From: Chrysogorgia sp. JL179-B06
Taxonomy: Eukaryota; Cnidaria; Anthozoa; Scleralcyonacea; Chrysogorgiidae
Direction: 5' to 3'
DNA length: 64,000 nt
Assembly: GCA_035772405.1 (NCBI GenBank)
Contig: JAYKKM010000149.1
Coordinates: 6,099,278 to 6,163,277 of the forward strand
Positions 22,547 to 32,059 of this stretch are shown one piece after another (positions within the stretch are counted from its first letter, which is position 1; each line of letters begins with the position of its first letter). Under the pieces are notes generated by a model that was not told the origin of the DNA, made no database searches, and was given only the letters and a program-made list of their open reading frames with translations. Both the position numbers and the translations under genes were made by a program.

Positions 22547-23236
22547 ATGACTCAAGCCAGAGAAATCAGCGAAGAAGATATTGCCAACATGTTGAGAACA
22601 GCCTTTATCAGTGTGCCCACCCTACAAGGCGCCTCTGGACCTACCGTCTTAAACGAGTACTTCTCAACATACACAATGTTCGACCCCGACCCTGAAGGAC
22701 CACCAAAACGGCTTGGCTCTCAGATCCGCCATACGAGGTATCTTCTCGACGCTTGGATCGATCTTCGAGAAGACAGAGCCAACGAGCTTGCTGGTGTGTT
22801 AGCTGACATAATCCCTGTGTGGTGTTACTCACCATTCAAATACCTTATGTTAGCAAGTGACGTCTACTTGAACAACCCTAGTGGGTCCACAGCTACATTA
22901 CTCGGTAATTTCCTCCAAGTGTTCTTAGCGACCCTTATGTGGAAACCATGCCCAACCAAAGCCAAAGCGTGGCTAGAGCTCGCCGCAAACCGCGACGTTC
23001 ACGTTTGCAAGGTGGGGTGTAATGAGATACTGGGTGCGGATGATATCAGGGACCACGTACTCTCGCCCGCCCACAGACACTTTGCGAGAAATAAAAACGT
23101 GTACACCTGTCACCCATGCGGTGTGGCCACCAACGACCCACTGCATCGCTTGAGACACGAGAGCTCGAAGTCTCATCTTGAAAACTTAGAGCTTCAGCGG
23201 ATATTCAACATGGAACGACGGTTTCCACCAGAATAA
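22547..23236 (+). CDS. 229-aa protein with two C-terminal zinc fingers
   Basis: The N-terminal ~145 residues are mostly helical (LDAWIDLREDRANELAGVLA) with no family I know. Two C2H2-like fingers follow: C154-x3-C158...H170-x5-H176 and C188-x2-C191...H204-x6-H210. This suggests a DNA- or RNA-binding regulator. The start ATG is four bases after GTATAA. It is followed after 28 bp by the thymidine kinase on the same strand, with a similar promoter-like motif, so the two form a plus-strand pair inside a minus-strand region. The frame is intact. Confidence 0.6.
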   Translation: MTQAREISEEDIANMLRTAFISVPTLQGASGPTVLNEYFSTYTMFDPDPEGPPKRLGSQIRHTRYLLDAWIDLREDRANELAGVLADIIPVWCYSPFKYLMLASDVYLNNPSGSTATLLGNFLQVFLATLMWKPCPTKAKAWLELAANRDVHVCKVGCNEILGADDIRDHVLSPAHRHFARNKNVYTCHPCGVATNDPLHRLRHESSKSHLENLELQRIFNMERRFPPE

Positions 23237-23264
23237 AAAATATTTCTCTGAGGGTATAGTAACC

Positions 23265-23834
23265 ATGAGAAAAGTTGGTAAACTAGAAATCGTGATTGGT
23301 CCCATGTTCGCAGGGAAAACGACAGAGACTCTTCGTAGGTTAGTCACGTTAAGTAAGTCAGGGCTCAAAGTCCTCTACATGAACAACACAGGTGACACTA
23401 GGCGAACTGACCACGCGTTCTCCACACATCGTCAGACCATTGTTGTTGGATCAGACAGTTTACCTGCGAAGTTAATCACCAACCTTCCGAGTTCTTCCGA
23501 GATAGCTGGCTATGACGTCATCGGAATTGACGAAGGCCATTGGTACTCTGATCTGTCAGTTACCCGTGAATACATTAAAGCTGGCATTCACGTCATTATT
23601 TGTGGTCTCATAACAACAGAGCACTTAAAAAGACTTGGTGAGCTCGACACACTGTTCCCAATGGCAGACGACATCACATTTCTAAAAGCGTACTGCGCCG
23701 TTTGTCGCGACACTTACGGAACAACTGTTGACGCGCCATTCAATTGGAGATACAACCCAGGGCCATCATTCGTTGGTGGCGCTGAGCAATATCGCGCAGT
23801 GTGCAGACGTCATCATCCTTCCACACAAAATTAA
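23265..23834 (+). CDS. tk: Thymidine kinase, TK1 type
   Basis: It phosphorylates deoxythymidine to dTMP in the salvage pathway. The intact 189-aa frame has a P-loop at residues 12-19 (GPMFAGKT), the TK1 motif DEGHWYSDL with the catalytic Glu at ~90, a zinc-binding pair CAVC (144, 147) and the partner CRRHH (180-184), and the lasso-type VGGAEQYRAVCR that holds the base. The length fits the TK1 family (about 190-230 aa). The start follows GTATAGTAACC. Large DNA viruses often carry TK to raise dTTP in non-dividing cells. In a Polinton it is unusual cargo to my knowledge, and the intact frame suggests recent selection. Confidence 0.9.
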   Translation: MRKVGKLEIVIGPMFAGKTTETLRRLVTLSKSGLKVLYMNNTGDTRRTDHAFSTHRQTIVVGSDSLPAKLITNLPSSSEIAGYDVIGIDEGHWYSDLSVTREYIKAGIHVIICGLITTEHLKRLGELDTLFPMADDITFLKAYCAVCRDTYGTTVDAPFNWRYNPGPSFVGGAEQYRAVCRRHHPSTQN

Positions 23835-24071
23835 GGGTGTTCTCGGATACCCCACTTTTTTAAATTTAGACATTGGTCACATGAAGCGTCCAATGTCATA
23901 GAAACATTTTTTCACACAGTGGTCAGAAGGTTTGTGAAATAAATAGAGAAAGTTTTGCAGATATTTTTTTACCAAGTTAAAAACGTCTTTAGAAAATGCT
24001 AGAGCAGTCGTTCGCTTCAAGTGTCGTCTCAACAACGAGAACGAGTGCTAACTCGACTTATTACTCGCTGT
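23835..24071. other. Spacer between convergent genes
   Basis: The thymidine kinase (plus) and the Bro gene (minus) end towards each other here. The spacer has T-rich runs but I see no clear terminator or gene. Confidence 0.5.
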
Positions 24072-24878
24072 CTAAAAAGTCTCTTTACAATAGCGTCTCT
24101 CATGGTTACTCAACGCTGATTTATTTTTAAATTTACGAAGGCAGTGAGAGCACTGAAACCCAACGTCAAAGAGATATTTTATTACCGTGGTAATAGCGTC
24201 GTCATATGAGTCGCACAACAACGTTAGATAACCAGCGGATTTATATCTGAGCAACAGAGACTCCTGCTCTTTGGATGTCTTACCTGTGCCACCTGGATTC
24301 TTGAACTCAATCACAAGTCCGCTGTGCTGTCGGTTCGCATTGGCAATAATCAAGTCAGGTGTTCCACGTTGGTAGCCTTTTTTCCACGAATTTATTCTTT
24401 TACTCGAAGTGTCTTGATTCTCACCACAAGCGGCTATCAAAATAGCTTCTGGATAGTATTTCCTAAGAAAACCAACGACTTTCGTGTGAAGATCGAACTC
24501 AGTGATCATTTTAAACTGATTGTGTTTGAGACCAGCGCTAGCTAAACTTTTTCTAACGCTTGGTAAGACTTCTGAGTGCACCCACCTTCCAAAGTGTTTC
24601 GCGCGCTCCAATTTACTCGAGAACGTCAATGAGTAGACCCCAAGTTCGTTGATAAACGAGGTCTGTTCCATCTTCATTTTACAATCAGGTTCGACGTGGT
24701 CGTTGACTGCATCTTTTGGTCTAGCATAGCCTAGAGCACTTGCGACTTCTCTTGCTTTGAACCATATCTCACCGTTGTTCATGACCGTTGTGATTTGGTG
24801 GCCATCGAAGTCGAATAATCGAAGCGCTGTGGAGGTCATCACTATATTATAGTCTCCTACAAAAAAACTACTCGACAT
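24072..24878 (-). CDS. Bro-N / VRR-NUC / zinc-finger protein
   Basis: An intact 268-aa three-part protein. Residues ~18-110 are a Bro-N domain (DNA-binding domain of baculovirus and phage antirepressor proteins: NNGEIWFKAREVASALGY ... FGRWVHSEVLPSVRK). Residues ~120-235 are a VRR-NUC-type nuclease with the PD-(D/E)xK signature: RGTPDLII (D175), EFK (191-193) and Gln205. Residues 243-264 form a zinc finger (CSHC ... H...C). Roles in DNA repair, junction cutting or gene control are inferred. A TATA-like CTATAAAAAA lies ~20 bp upstream of the ATG. The start at Met14 is an alternative. The 46-aa ORF upstream overlaps by 11 bp. Confidence 0.85.
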   Translation of the reverse strand: MSSSFFVGDYNIVMTSTALRLFDFDGHQITTVMNNGEIWFKAREVASALGYARPKDAVNDHVEPDCKMKMEQTSFINELGVYSLTFSSKLERAKHFGRWVHSEVLPSVRKSLASAGLKHNQFKMITEFDLHTKVVGFLRKYYPEAILIAACGENQDTSSKRINSWKKGYQRGTPDLIIANANRQHSGLVIEFKNPGGTGKTSKEQESLLLRYKSAGYLTLLCDSYDDAITTVIKYLFDVGFQCSHCLRKFKNKSALSNHERRYCKETF

Positions 24879-25008
24879 AGGTGTCAGGTTTTTTATAGAT
24901 TTGGTTTGTTGTGTACCAATGCAGCAAATACGTTTTATTAGTCCTCAGTTTTCTACGTCGTCTGAAAAAGTTTCTAACGTTACGAACCAGCTTTCTAAGC
25001 CAACCCAT
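24868..25008 (-). CDS. 46-aa arginine-rich peptide
   Basis: A short frame (MGWLRKLVRNVRNFFRRRRK in its first 20 residues) with an amphipathic basic N-terminus and neutral tail. It sits between the lipoprotein-like gene and the Bro gene and overlaps the latter. By analogy to adenovirus core peptides it could bind packaged DNA, or it could insert into membranes. Both are guesses, and so is its being expressed. Confidence 0.4.
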   Translation of the reverse strand: MGWLRKLVRNVRNFFRRRRKLRTNKTYLLHWYTTNQIYKKPDTYVE

Positions 25009-25016
25009 TACATGAC

Positions 25017-25223
25017 TTAGGTCACGTCTCCTACCACTCCTACTTTGTCTGACTCTGGTAACATAATAGGTTTGCCGTAAGTCTTTTTAGACCTCATACC
25101 AATCTCAGCGTGGAGCTCGAGAGTCACGTCACCGCGACCAAATGATCCACCAGCTTTGAACATGTGATCAGTCGTTTTATTTATTTTATATATTTCACGT
25201 TCTTTTGAAATACATGCTCCCAT
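25017..25223 (-). CDS. 68-aa protein with N-terminal MGAC lipidation signal
   Basis: The start MGACISKE fits N-myristoylation (Gly2, Ser6) with a Cys4 that could be palmitoylated, so membrane attachment is predicted. The rest (GGSFGRGDVTLELHAEIGMR) has no recognised fold. It begins one base after the stop of the fibre-like gene upstream, so the two share a transcript. Confidence 0.55.
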   Translation of the reverse strand: MGACISKEREIYKINKTTDHMFKAGGSFGRGDVTLELHAEIGMRSKKTYGKPIMLPESDKVGVVGDVT

Positions 25224-26612
25224 TTACTTTACACCATATTCCTTCATCATTTCTCCACCCATGATTATGATGTCTCGGTTTGTCATGTAACCACTCACGA
25301 TTTTCACACCGTAGAATTCTATCAACGATGGGTGTGCATAGGGCGCTAGTGGTATTCTTGGTCGATGTATTCCAAAAATTGTTCCATAGGGTGCGCCTAT
25401 CTTTTTCATATTTGCTATGAAGTCTGAATCGGTCGACTTAACGTTGTTGACTCTGACGTGTGAATTGTCCATTTGCCAGTGTATTGATATCATGTGCATT
25501 TTACTTATGTCAACGCCACTCGGAATAGTGCATACTTTCTCCATCGCTGGGACGCTACCACCATACGCGAGTCCATTAGTCACACCAGTCTTGTACCCTA
25601 TGAACTTATCCCAACTACCATCGTCGTTTGATATAATTGTCTCCCAATTTGATCCAGCGGTTCTCATGGGTAACCTCACCACAACAAAAATGGAGAGGTC
25701 GCACCATTGCATACTGGGGCAGTTAAAATGGAGACCTGACTCAAGTGGGATTGGTGTTAACACAGGGGATAGAAAACTTTGACTCACACTGCTGATGCCA
25801 ACAATAGGACCATAAGCCGGGTTGTTTTGCACTAATTTACTTGTTTCACCAATAGCTTTCACTTTGTTTGAACCATTGGTGTGAAATTCCACGTTTTTTA
25901 AGGCGTGTGTGCTAACGTTGAAGTCGAGCACAACATTGTAGGACTGACTCTTGAGGAAACCCGCTAACAATTGCTCTAGAGTTCTTTTATTCGCGGCGTC
26001 TGAGTCATCGACTGGGTCTGCTACGTTTTTTTATTGCTGAGCCTTGCATGTCTATTATTCCAGACATCCTTCCACCGGTCGCGCTTAATTTAGGATCTTC
26101 GTCCAGATGCCTTTTCGTTCTCTTTAGTATTTTATCGTGAGGGTCGTCAGACTCATACCCATAGTTTAGACTCATTACTACTTCAAGGTGTATTTGGTTA
26201 GTAGATAACCAGAGACCGCTGAGAACCCTAAGATTATCGCCAGCGTTGTCGTGGTGTCTGACTCCACTTGTAGGAAGTGGTGTCGCACTTTCTTGGTAAA
26301 CTTTTTTAGTCACAGTCGTTGGTACCACCACATTTTCTTGGTGAGCTTTTTTTCTTCACAGTCGTTGGTGCTACTACTAAGTGAGTCACCACATTTTCTT
26401 GGTGGACTTTTTTTAACCGTAATTGTTGGTGTTGTTGCATTCAAGCTAGTGTTCACCCCAAATCTCATGGACTCTGTGGCAATCTTTAATAAGTTGTTTG
26501 TACCCAGCGATTTTATTCTTGAGTATCCACTAGGTTACTTTGGCATCAACCACGTACTTGGCGACAGTGCAAGATTTTGGACAACGTTGGTGTCTCTGAT
26601 CGATTTATTCAT
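25224..26612 (-). pseudogene. Fibre-like virion protein with lectin-like C-terminus (frame-shifted)
   Basis: Reading on the minus strand: an N-terminal piece starting MNKSIRDTNVV at 26612; then about three degenerate 15-residue repeats (PTTVTKKVYQE type, ~26420-26280); a linker with GRMSGIIDMQGSAI; then DPVDDSDAANKR, a motif recalling the hinge of phage and Polinton tail-fibre-like proteins; then a 248-aa frame (25970-25224) that looks like a concanavalin/LamG-type beta sandwich (NWETIISNDDGSWDKF ... MISIHWQ). Frame shifts occur near 26540, between the repeats and at ~26015. A receptor- or glycan-binding role on the particle is inferred. Its ATG overlaps the stop of the upstream gene (ATGAATAA). 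Confidence 0.55.
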
Positions 26613-27661
26613 GTTGAGAATCCATGTTTGATACGTCGTACTGTATAACACTGTCAGAAAACAACTTGCGGAATTCTTGTTGGGTCTCTAGACTTCCTGC
26701 AGAACCACCAACGACTGATACACGTGTTCTCGCTTGTGCACCAAGTGTGGAGTACACAAAGGCTTCTATGCTCTGATTTAGATATTGCAACCCAATGTTG
26801 GTAAAACCATCTGAGAGTCGCGCGACGTATCGTTTGTAATCATTCTGAACGTCGTTGAGTGTGAAGACTCTGGATTCGCCTGTTGTGCCATCGCTCAGGA
26901 CTTTATTCTGGTAATAGTGCCTTCTGGGAATCTTGGAAATCTTACCATACAATTCGGAAGCGTTGAATTCTCTACTTATTGATTTCATGGTCTCGCCACC
27001 TTCCATTCTTCTGAGAAGTCTTCTAATGGTGAAGTACAAATGAAATCTCATCACACTAATTGTGACCACGGGGTGAACTTCTTGTGACACTGATAAATGT
27101 TGCAATGACACCCCACAACAGAAAACTTGCGCAATACGTCCGCAAACACAACGCGGTAGTAAGATTCGTTGTCATCCCACTCTGATTTTGTCTTTGACGT
27201 GGTGACTCGCAAGACTGGTAGCTTTGACATGAAGTAACTATTTTGGTTAACAAAAACTTTAAAGTTGTTCACTGGATAATTCAACACGTTTTCTGTTGGG
27301 TAGCCGTCCCAAAGCCCCCAGTGGTTCTTATGGACCTTTTGGCAGTGGTTGGATAGTTTCCACCACCTTGCCATATTATTGGGAAACTTACTATTGTGTA
27401 ACCACCTCCCACATACTTTTATCGTTTTTGAAGGTTGTGCTGGTTATGTCTGTGCTGAGGATGTCGTTGTTTCTGAAATATATGTCGACACTCATGATCT
27501 TACCATCTTGCAAAATATTTGGATAGAACTCAAATTTGCTTAAAGTAGCGTGAGGGTACTTTTTTGATGAGGTCTGCCTTTGCATCGTGTGCAGCCTTCG
27601 ATGTGTTAGCCATCGCGAGTTTGTAGTGCTTTCCATAGTACTCATGAAGGGCTTTCTGCAT
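26605..27661 (-). pseudogene. Conserved-looking Polinton gene, possible minor virion protein (frame-shifted)
   Basis: The start is ATG at 27661 (MQKALHEYYGKHYK), a few bases after GTATATTATAT. Pieces: 27661-~27560, 27540-27391 (KFEFYPNILQDGKIMSVDIYF), 27374-27051 and 27111-26605 (RVSVVGGSAGSLETQQEFRK). Shifts lie at a run of A near 27555, near 27390 and near 27080. About 350 aa in total, beta-rich in the first half. Length and position would suit a minor capsid protein, but I cannot confirm a jelly-roll. It is transcribed away from the 27826 gene, with ~165 bp between them acting as a two-way promoter region. Confidence 0.45.
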
Positions 27662-27825
27662 ATATAATATACCATATGTTTATACATAATGCGAAAAGTT
27701 GACGGTATTCATTGAAGGTGCAGAAAAAGTTGTGTCCTTTGACAACGCGATAATGGTCACGCACGATAACCCACGCATTATGGTTAAGACAGCCACTGTG
27801 TTTTGGGACTACAATAACGTATTAG

Positions 27826-28391
27826 ATGGCGACGCCCCTCAATCTCTCCGAGTTTAGTCACCCTTCGAGTGATCTTAAAAGTACAATAACGAGTGGAGGG
27901 TATACTAGCTTCGACACACTAGTCAGACTATTAAAAAAAGACTTTAAAGAAAGGAAGGGCGTGGACCTTGAGATAGAGAAAGTACCGTTCACAAGTAGAT
28001 GCAAGATTAGGGTTAGCGTCCCATTTAAGCTTGGCAGACTTGGGCCTCTATTTGGTTTCGCCGAGGGGTAGGGTTGATTGAGGGTGACTCGCGGGTGCAC
28101 ACTAGTCCAAACGAGGTCGACATGCTCAGAGGTCTGAAGTACATAGAAATCTTATGTGACATTGTTGAAACCGAGAGCAATGTGGGTATTGATGGGAAGC
28201 GAAGCAGTGTGATCACAACGTTGCCAATACCCACTGAACAGTCTTTGAATGGGTCGGTGCAACGTCATGTGGACATTGAATCTAAGGTGAGAATTAAAAA
28301 AGGTGTTTACTCAAGTATGACGTTTCGTGTCAGACCGAATAATGGTGGTGTCAAAATTGGTGCAGTGCTATTGGAACTGTATATTGTGTGA
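27826..28391 (+). pseudogene. ~188-aa beta-rich protein, possible jelly-roll minor capsid (one frame shift)
   Basis: ATG at 27826 directly follows GTATTAG. The first frame (27826-28071) and second (to 28391) join at a one-base shift near 28060, around LFGFAEG. The second half (IEILCDIVETESNVGID ... VRIKKGVYSSMTFRVRP ... LLELYIV) alternates beta strands in the way of a single jelly roll. I recall a similar layout (CDIVE...G near the middle, hydrophobic strand at the end) in small Polinton proteins. A penton-like role is a low-confidence inference. The end overlaps the integrase leader region. Confidence 0.45.
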
Positions 28392-28396
28392 ATTAT

Positions 28397-29505
28397 ATGG
28401 AACTCGGTGTGGAAACAGAGCAAGGGTTGCGAGACATTTATTATAATCCTAAGACGGGGTTCAGTGGTGTAGAGAGGTTGTATCAAAGTGCGTTGGGAGA
28501 CGGATTGAAAGTAACTAGAAAAACAGTGAAAGAGTGGTTGACAGCGCAGGACACTTACACTAGGTACAAACCTATTGTGAGAAGACATAAATTCCGTGCG
28601 ACTTTTGTTGGGTCTCTTGGTGAAGAGCTTCAAATGGACTTAGTGGACATGAGTAAGTATTCAAAACAGAATGGAGGTTATTATTGGATACTAACAGGCA
28701 TTGAAATATTGAGTAGATACGCTTTTGGCATTGCAGTCTATAGAAAAGACACCAAGAACATGACTAAGGCTGTTGGAAAATTGTTGAGTGACTTTAAAGA
28801 TCGGTTTGGGGTCACACCTAAGTTAGCGCAATTTGATGACGGACTTGAGTTCTATAACGTTGGTGTTAAAAGTTTGCTGAAAGAACATGGTGTTGAGTAT
28901 TTCAGCGCTAAGAGCGACAAAAAAGGCTGCTGTTGTCGAGCGTTTTAATAGAAGCCTCAAGAGTATTATGTGGAAGTACTTTTACACCCATGGAACGTAC
29001 AAATGGATTGACGTTTTGGATCAGTTTTGTAAGCAATTACAATAGTAACGTGAATCGCAAGCATTATGATGAAGCCAAAGGATGTCGATAAGTCAAATGA
29101 AGGCGAAGTGTGGACCACTTTGTTTGGTCACCAATTTGCAGACAACCCATTGCCAAAGTTTAGAGTTGGTCAATCAGTGAGAATTAGTAAATACAAGAGT
29201 GTGTTCACAAAGGGCTATGAAGCCAACTTCACTGAAGAGCTGTTTTAAAGTGGTAAAGGTTATTCGTGGTGATCCGAATGTGTACGAAATTGAGGATCAC
29301 ACCGGTGAACAGATTATTGGTAAATTTTATGAACAGGAATTATCGCTGGTCAATAAGAAACATGGCGACGATGTGTACAGAGTTGAAAAGGTGTTGAAAA
29401 AGAAAGAAAGTCAGAGGGAAGAAGATGGCGCTGGTCAAATGGTTGGGTTATGAGAGCAAACATAATTCGTGGATACCAGAAAGCGACATTCAAAATGTGA
29501 GCTAA
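28397..29505 (+). pseudogene. int: Retroviral-type integrase with C-terminal chromodomain (frame-shifted)
   Basis: It inserts the element and makes the 6-bp target duplication. The ATG is at 28397 (MELGVETEQGLRDIYYNPKT). The rve core holds the first Asp in QMDLVDMSKY (~residue 81), the second in AQFDDGLEFYN (~147), and the Glu in VVERFNRS about 34 residues later, past a one-base shift near 28920. After more shifts (~29035, ~29085, ~29240) come an SH3-like stretch (FRVGQSVRISKYKSVFTKGY) and a chromodomain (YRVEKVLKKK ... KWLGYESKHNSWIP, to the stop at 29505), which typically guides integration to chromatin. All catalytic residues are visible, but not in one frame. Confidence 0.9.
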
Positions 29506-29512
29506 TGTAAAC

Positions 29513-30533
29513 ATGGCTAAGAGTGGCTTCGGACGACCTCGAGACGGAGGGCTTTGATGAGCGCAAAGATATGAGTAATGATGAGCTAGATCGCAGTCTC
29601 GAGAGAGCCACTCAAGATCTTGAGCTAGCTCGGGGTGATCTAGGCGTCACAAGCCGATGAGGAAACTAGACTAACTAGAGTGGAGAGTGGACTGAAGCGC
29701 GAACACGATATAAGACTTCGTCAACACATGGGGGAGACTACTAGTGATCTCGTAACGCGGAGTGGTGGAGGAGTGTACCAACATGTGGAGAGGGTTTTTT
29801 AGTGATCTCACAAACGCCAGACTATTGACAACGTGAGAGATCGTGAAGACATCGCGAGGAGTGTGCCATTGTTAGACACCACACACACGCAGAGTACGTC
29901 AACATACCTGGAACTAACCACCAGTCGAGAACCGTGAGTTGAGCGCGGCTACTCAATCCAAGCGAGAATGTGTTGCGTGAGTCTAGAATAGGCGACACTG
30001 GCGCATTGCAAAATACGAGCGGACCGTTTATCAAAACTTGATAAATGAAGTGAACAAAAGAATAGCGGAGCTCGCAGAAAAAGACCTCACGGCTGCAGAG
30101 AACGAAGAGTTCGGTCGATCTAGCTGAAAGAGTGATTGGACTTACACAAGCTAAAGACATACTTATCGAACAGCGGGAAATAGAAGAGGTTAGAGAGCGA
30201 CAAGAGATCGACATTGACAGGTTTCAGAAGTTTAAGAAATGGGCTAGAGAAAATATGGTTGGGGTGAGTGCTTTAGCGATTTCAGTAGCTGCAATTATAA
30301 CAACTATTATTATCGCTGGGAGGACTAACGTTATGAAAGGCGCTATGGCCACGAGGTCATTTGCACAGGCTGTTAAGAACGCGATAACGAAGATGGGTCC
30401 ATGGGCTGTTGGATTGGCTAACTTAGTTTACGACGCGCTGGTGACAGGCGCAAAGGGCCTCGCTTGGTTAGCTCAAAATCTGTGGGTGTTTGCGGTGACA
30501 TTCGCGTGGCTTGCGTACAATTATCTAAACTAG
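29513..30533 (+). pseudogene. Membrane-active virion-like protein, tandem copy A (decayed)
   Basis: It starts ATGGCTAAGAGTGG at 29513 and is a diverged copy of the next gene. The N-terminal half is broken by many shifts and stops, though DERKDMSNDELDRSLERATQ is still readable near 29560. The C-terminal 133 aa (30132-30533) are intact: a charged helix (QREIEEVRERQEIDIDRFQK), a hydrophobic segment (VGVSALAISVAAIITTIIIA), a basic helix (MKGAMATRSFAQAVKNAITK) and a second hydrophobic end (GLAWLAQNLWVFAVTFAWLA). I recall this module from other cnidarian Polintons. A pVI-like membrane-lytic or scaffold role is speculation. Confidence 0.65.
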
Positions 30534-30592
30534 AGAGAAAATGTGATTCGTGGGAGTCAGAGAGCGATATTCAAAATGTGAGCTAATGTAAT

Positions 30593-32036
30593 ATGGCTGA
30601 AGGTGGGGAAGTTTTTGACGAGATCGAGATGGAAACCCTCAACAAGTACGAAGACATGAGTGATAAGCAATTAGAAAAGACGCTCGTCGATGTCGAAGAT
30701 ATTGTTGGAGGCATGTACGGTAAGTACACTGAAGACGACATGCCGGAAGACGTTTCGTGTTAATTACAACGACTATCAAGACCAAGCGAAAAAGATAAGG
30801 AGCGAGCTAGACGCGAGACGAGATTGGCAAAAAGAGACGTCATTTTATTGATACTGATGATGGTTAAGACGGTGACGATAAGGGGAACCAACACAGAAGT
30901 CCCTGCAGTGGAGTTTGTTAAGCAGGAGTCATATGGTGATGTCAATGACGAGAGTTTTAGTATAGCTTTTGAAGAGGAGAAAGAAATCGAGAGAAGACTT
31001 GGTGAACTAAAAGCGCACAACAAAGAGGTAATAAAAAACGAAGTAAAAAGAGTCAAGCTAATAAATAAGAAAATAAATGAATTGTACGAAAGAGCGCTTG
31101 GTCATGACAACGCGTCAAGGGAAATAGTTAACAGGTCACAGGTTACGGACACAGGGGCCATTCTTTTCAAACCAATAGGTACACATGGTAAGTATGGAGG
31201 GCCCAGGCTAATTCTAAAATCTAAAGGAGATGATTTGATCTACAGTAAAGATAGCAATAGTAAAAGAGCTATTGATCAGTTCAGAGAGTTAGTTAAACAA
31301 ATCCCCAAGAGCGCAGAGACAACAGTTGTCACAACAGAAGCAATCCCAGACGACTTCCCAGTGATTGAGACAAGAGTGGATCACGACGACATACCTGGGT
31401 TATCACCAGACGAGAACCGTGATCTGAGTGGTGTGGTTAATCCAAGCGATAGTGTGGTGCCCGAGTCAAGAACAGGTGACGATGGTGCGTTGCAAGCGCA
31501 GGTAGACCACTTTCAAGAGACGATAGATGAGACGAGTGGGAGATTGGCAAAGCTTGATAAAAAAACTAACCAAACTGGTCTCACGCCTGACGAAGAGCGA
31601 GAGCACGTTGGTTTGGTTGAAAGAGAGTCAGGACTCAAGCAAGCCAGAGACAGAACTATTGAACAGCGAGAAATAGAGGAGGTTAGAGAGCAACAAGAAG
31701 TCGACATTGACAAGTTTCAGAGATTTAAGGAATGGGCTAAAGAAAATGTAGTCGGGTTGAGCGCTGTAGCGATTTCAGTAGCTGGGATTATAACGACTAT
31801 TATTATCGCTGGGAGGTCCGCTGTTATGAAAGGCGCTATGGCTACGAGGTCATTCGCACAGGCTGTTAAGAACGCAATCACGAAGATGGGCCCATGGGCT
31901 GTTGGGTTGGCTAATTTAGTTTACAACGCGTTGACGTTGGGTGCGAAGGGTCTCGCATGGTTGGCTCAAAATTATGTGGGTGCTCGCGGTGGTACTCGCG
32001 TGGTTCGCTTATGATTATTACAAGCTAAAACGGTAG
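30593..32036 (+). pseudogene. Membrane-active virion-like protein, tandem copy B (frame-shifted at both ends)
   Basis: ATG at 30593 (MAEGGEVFDEIEMETLNKYE). One or more shifts lie at ~30755-30830, then a long intact stretch runs to ~31970: coiled-coil or linker sequence, HVGLVERESGLKQARDRTIE, the conserved C-terminal module (VVGLSAVAISVAGIITTIII, then MKGAMATRSFAQAVKNAITK). Another shift near 31975 puts the true stop at about 32036. It is about 470 aa if repaired. Copies A and B share module order. The segment before B includes a copy of the integrase 3' end (30531-30588), so the duplication unit began inside the integrase gene. Confidence 0.65.
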
Positions 32037-32059
32037 CGATAAAACATATGTAAAGGTAT

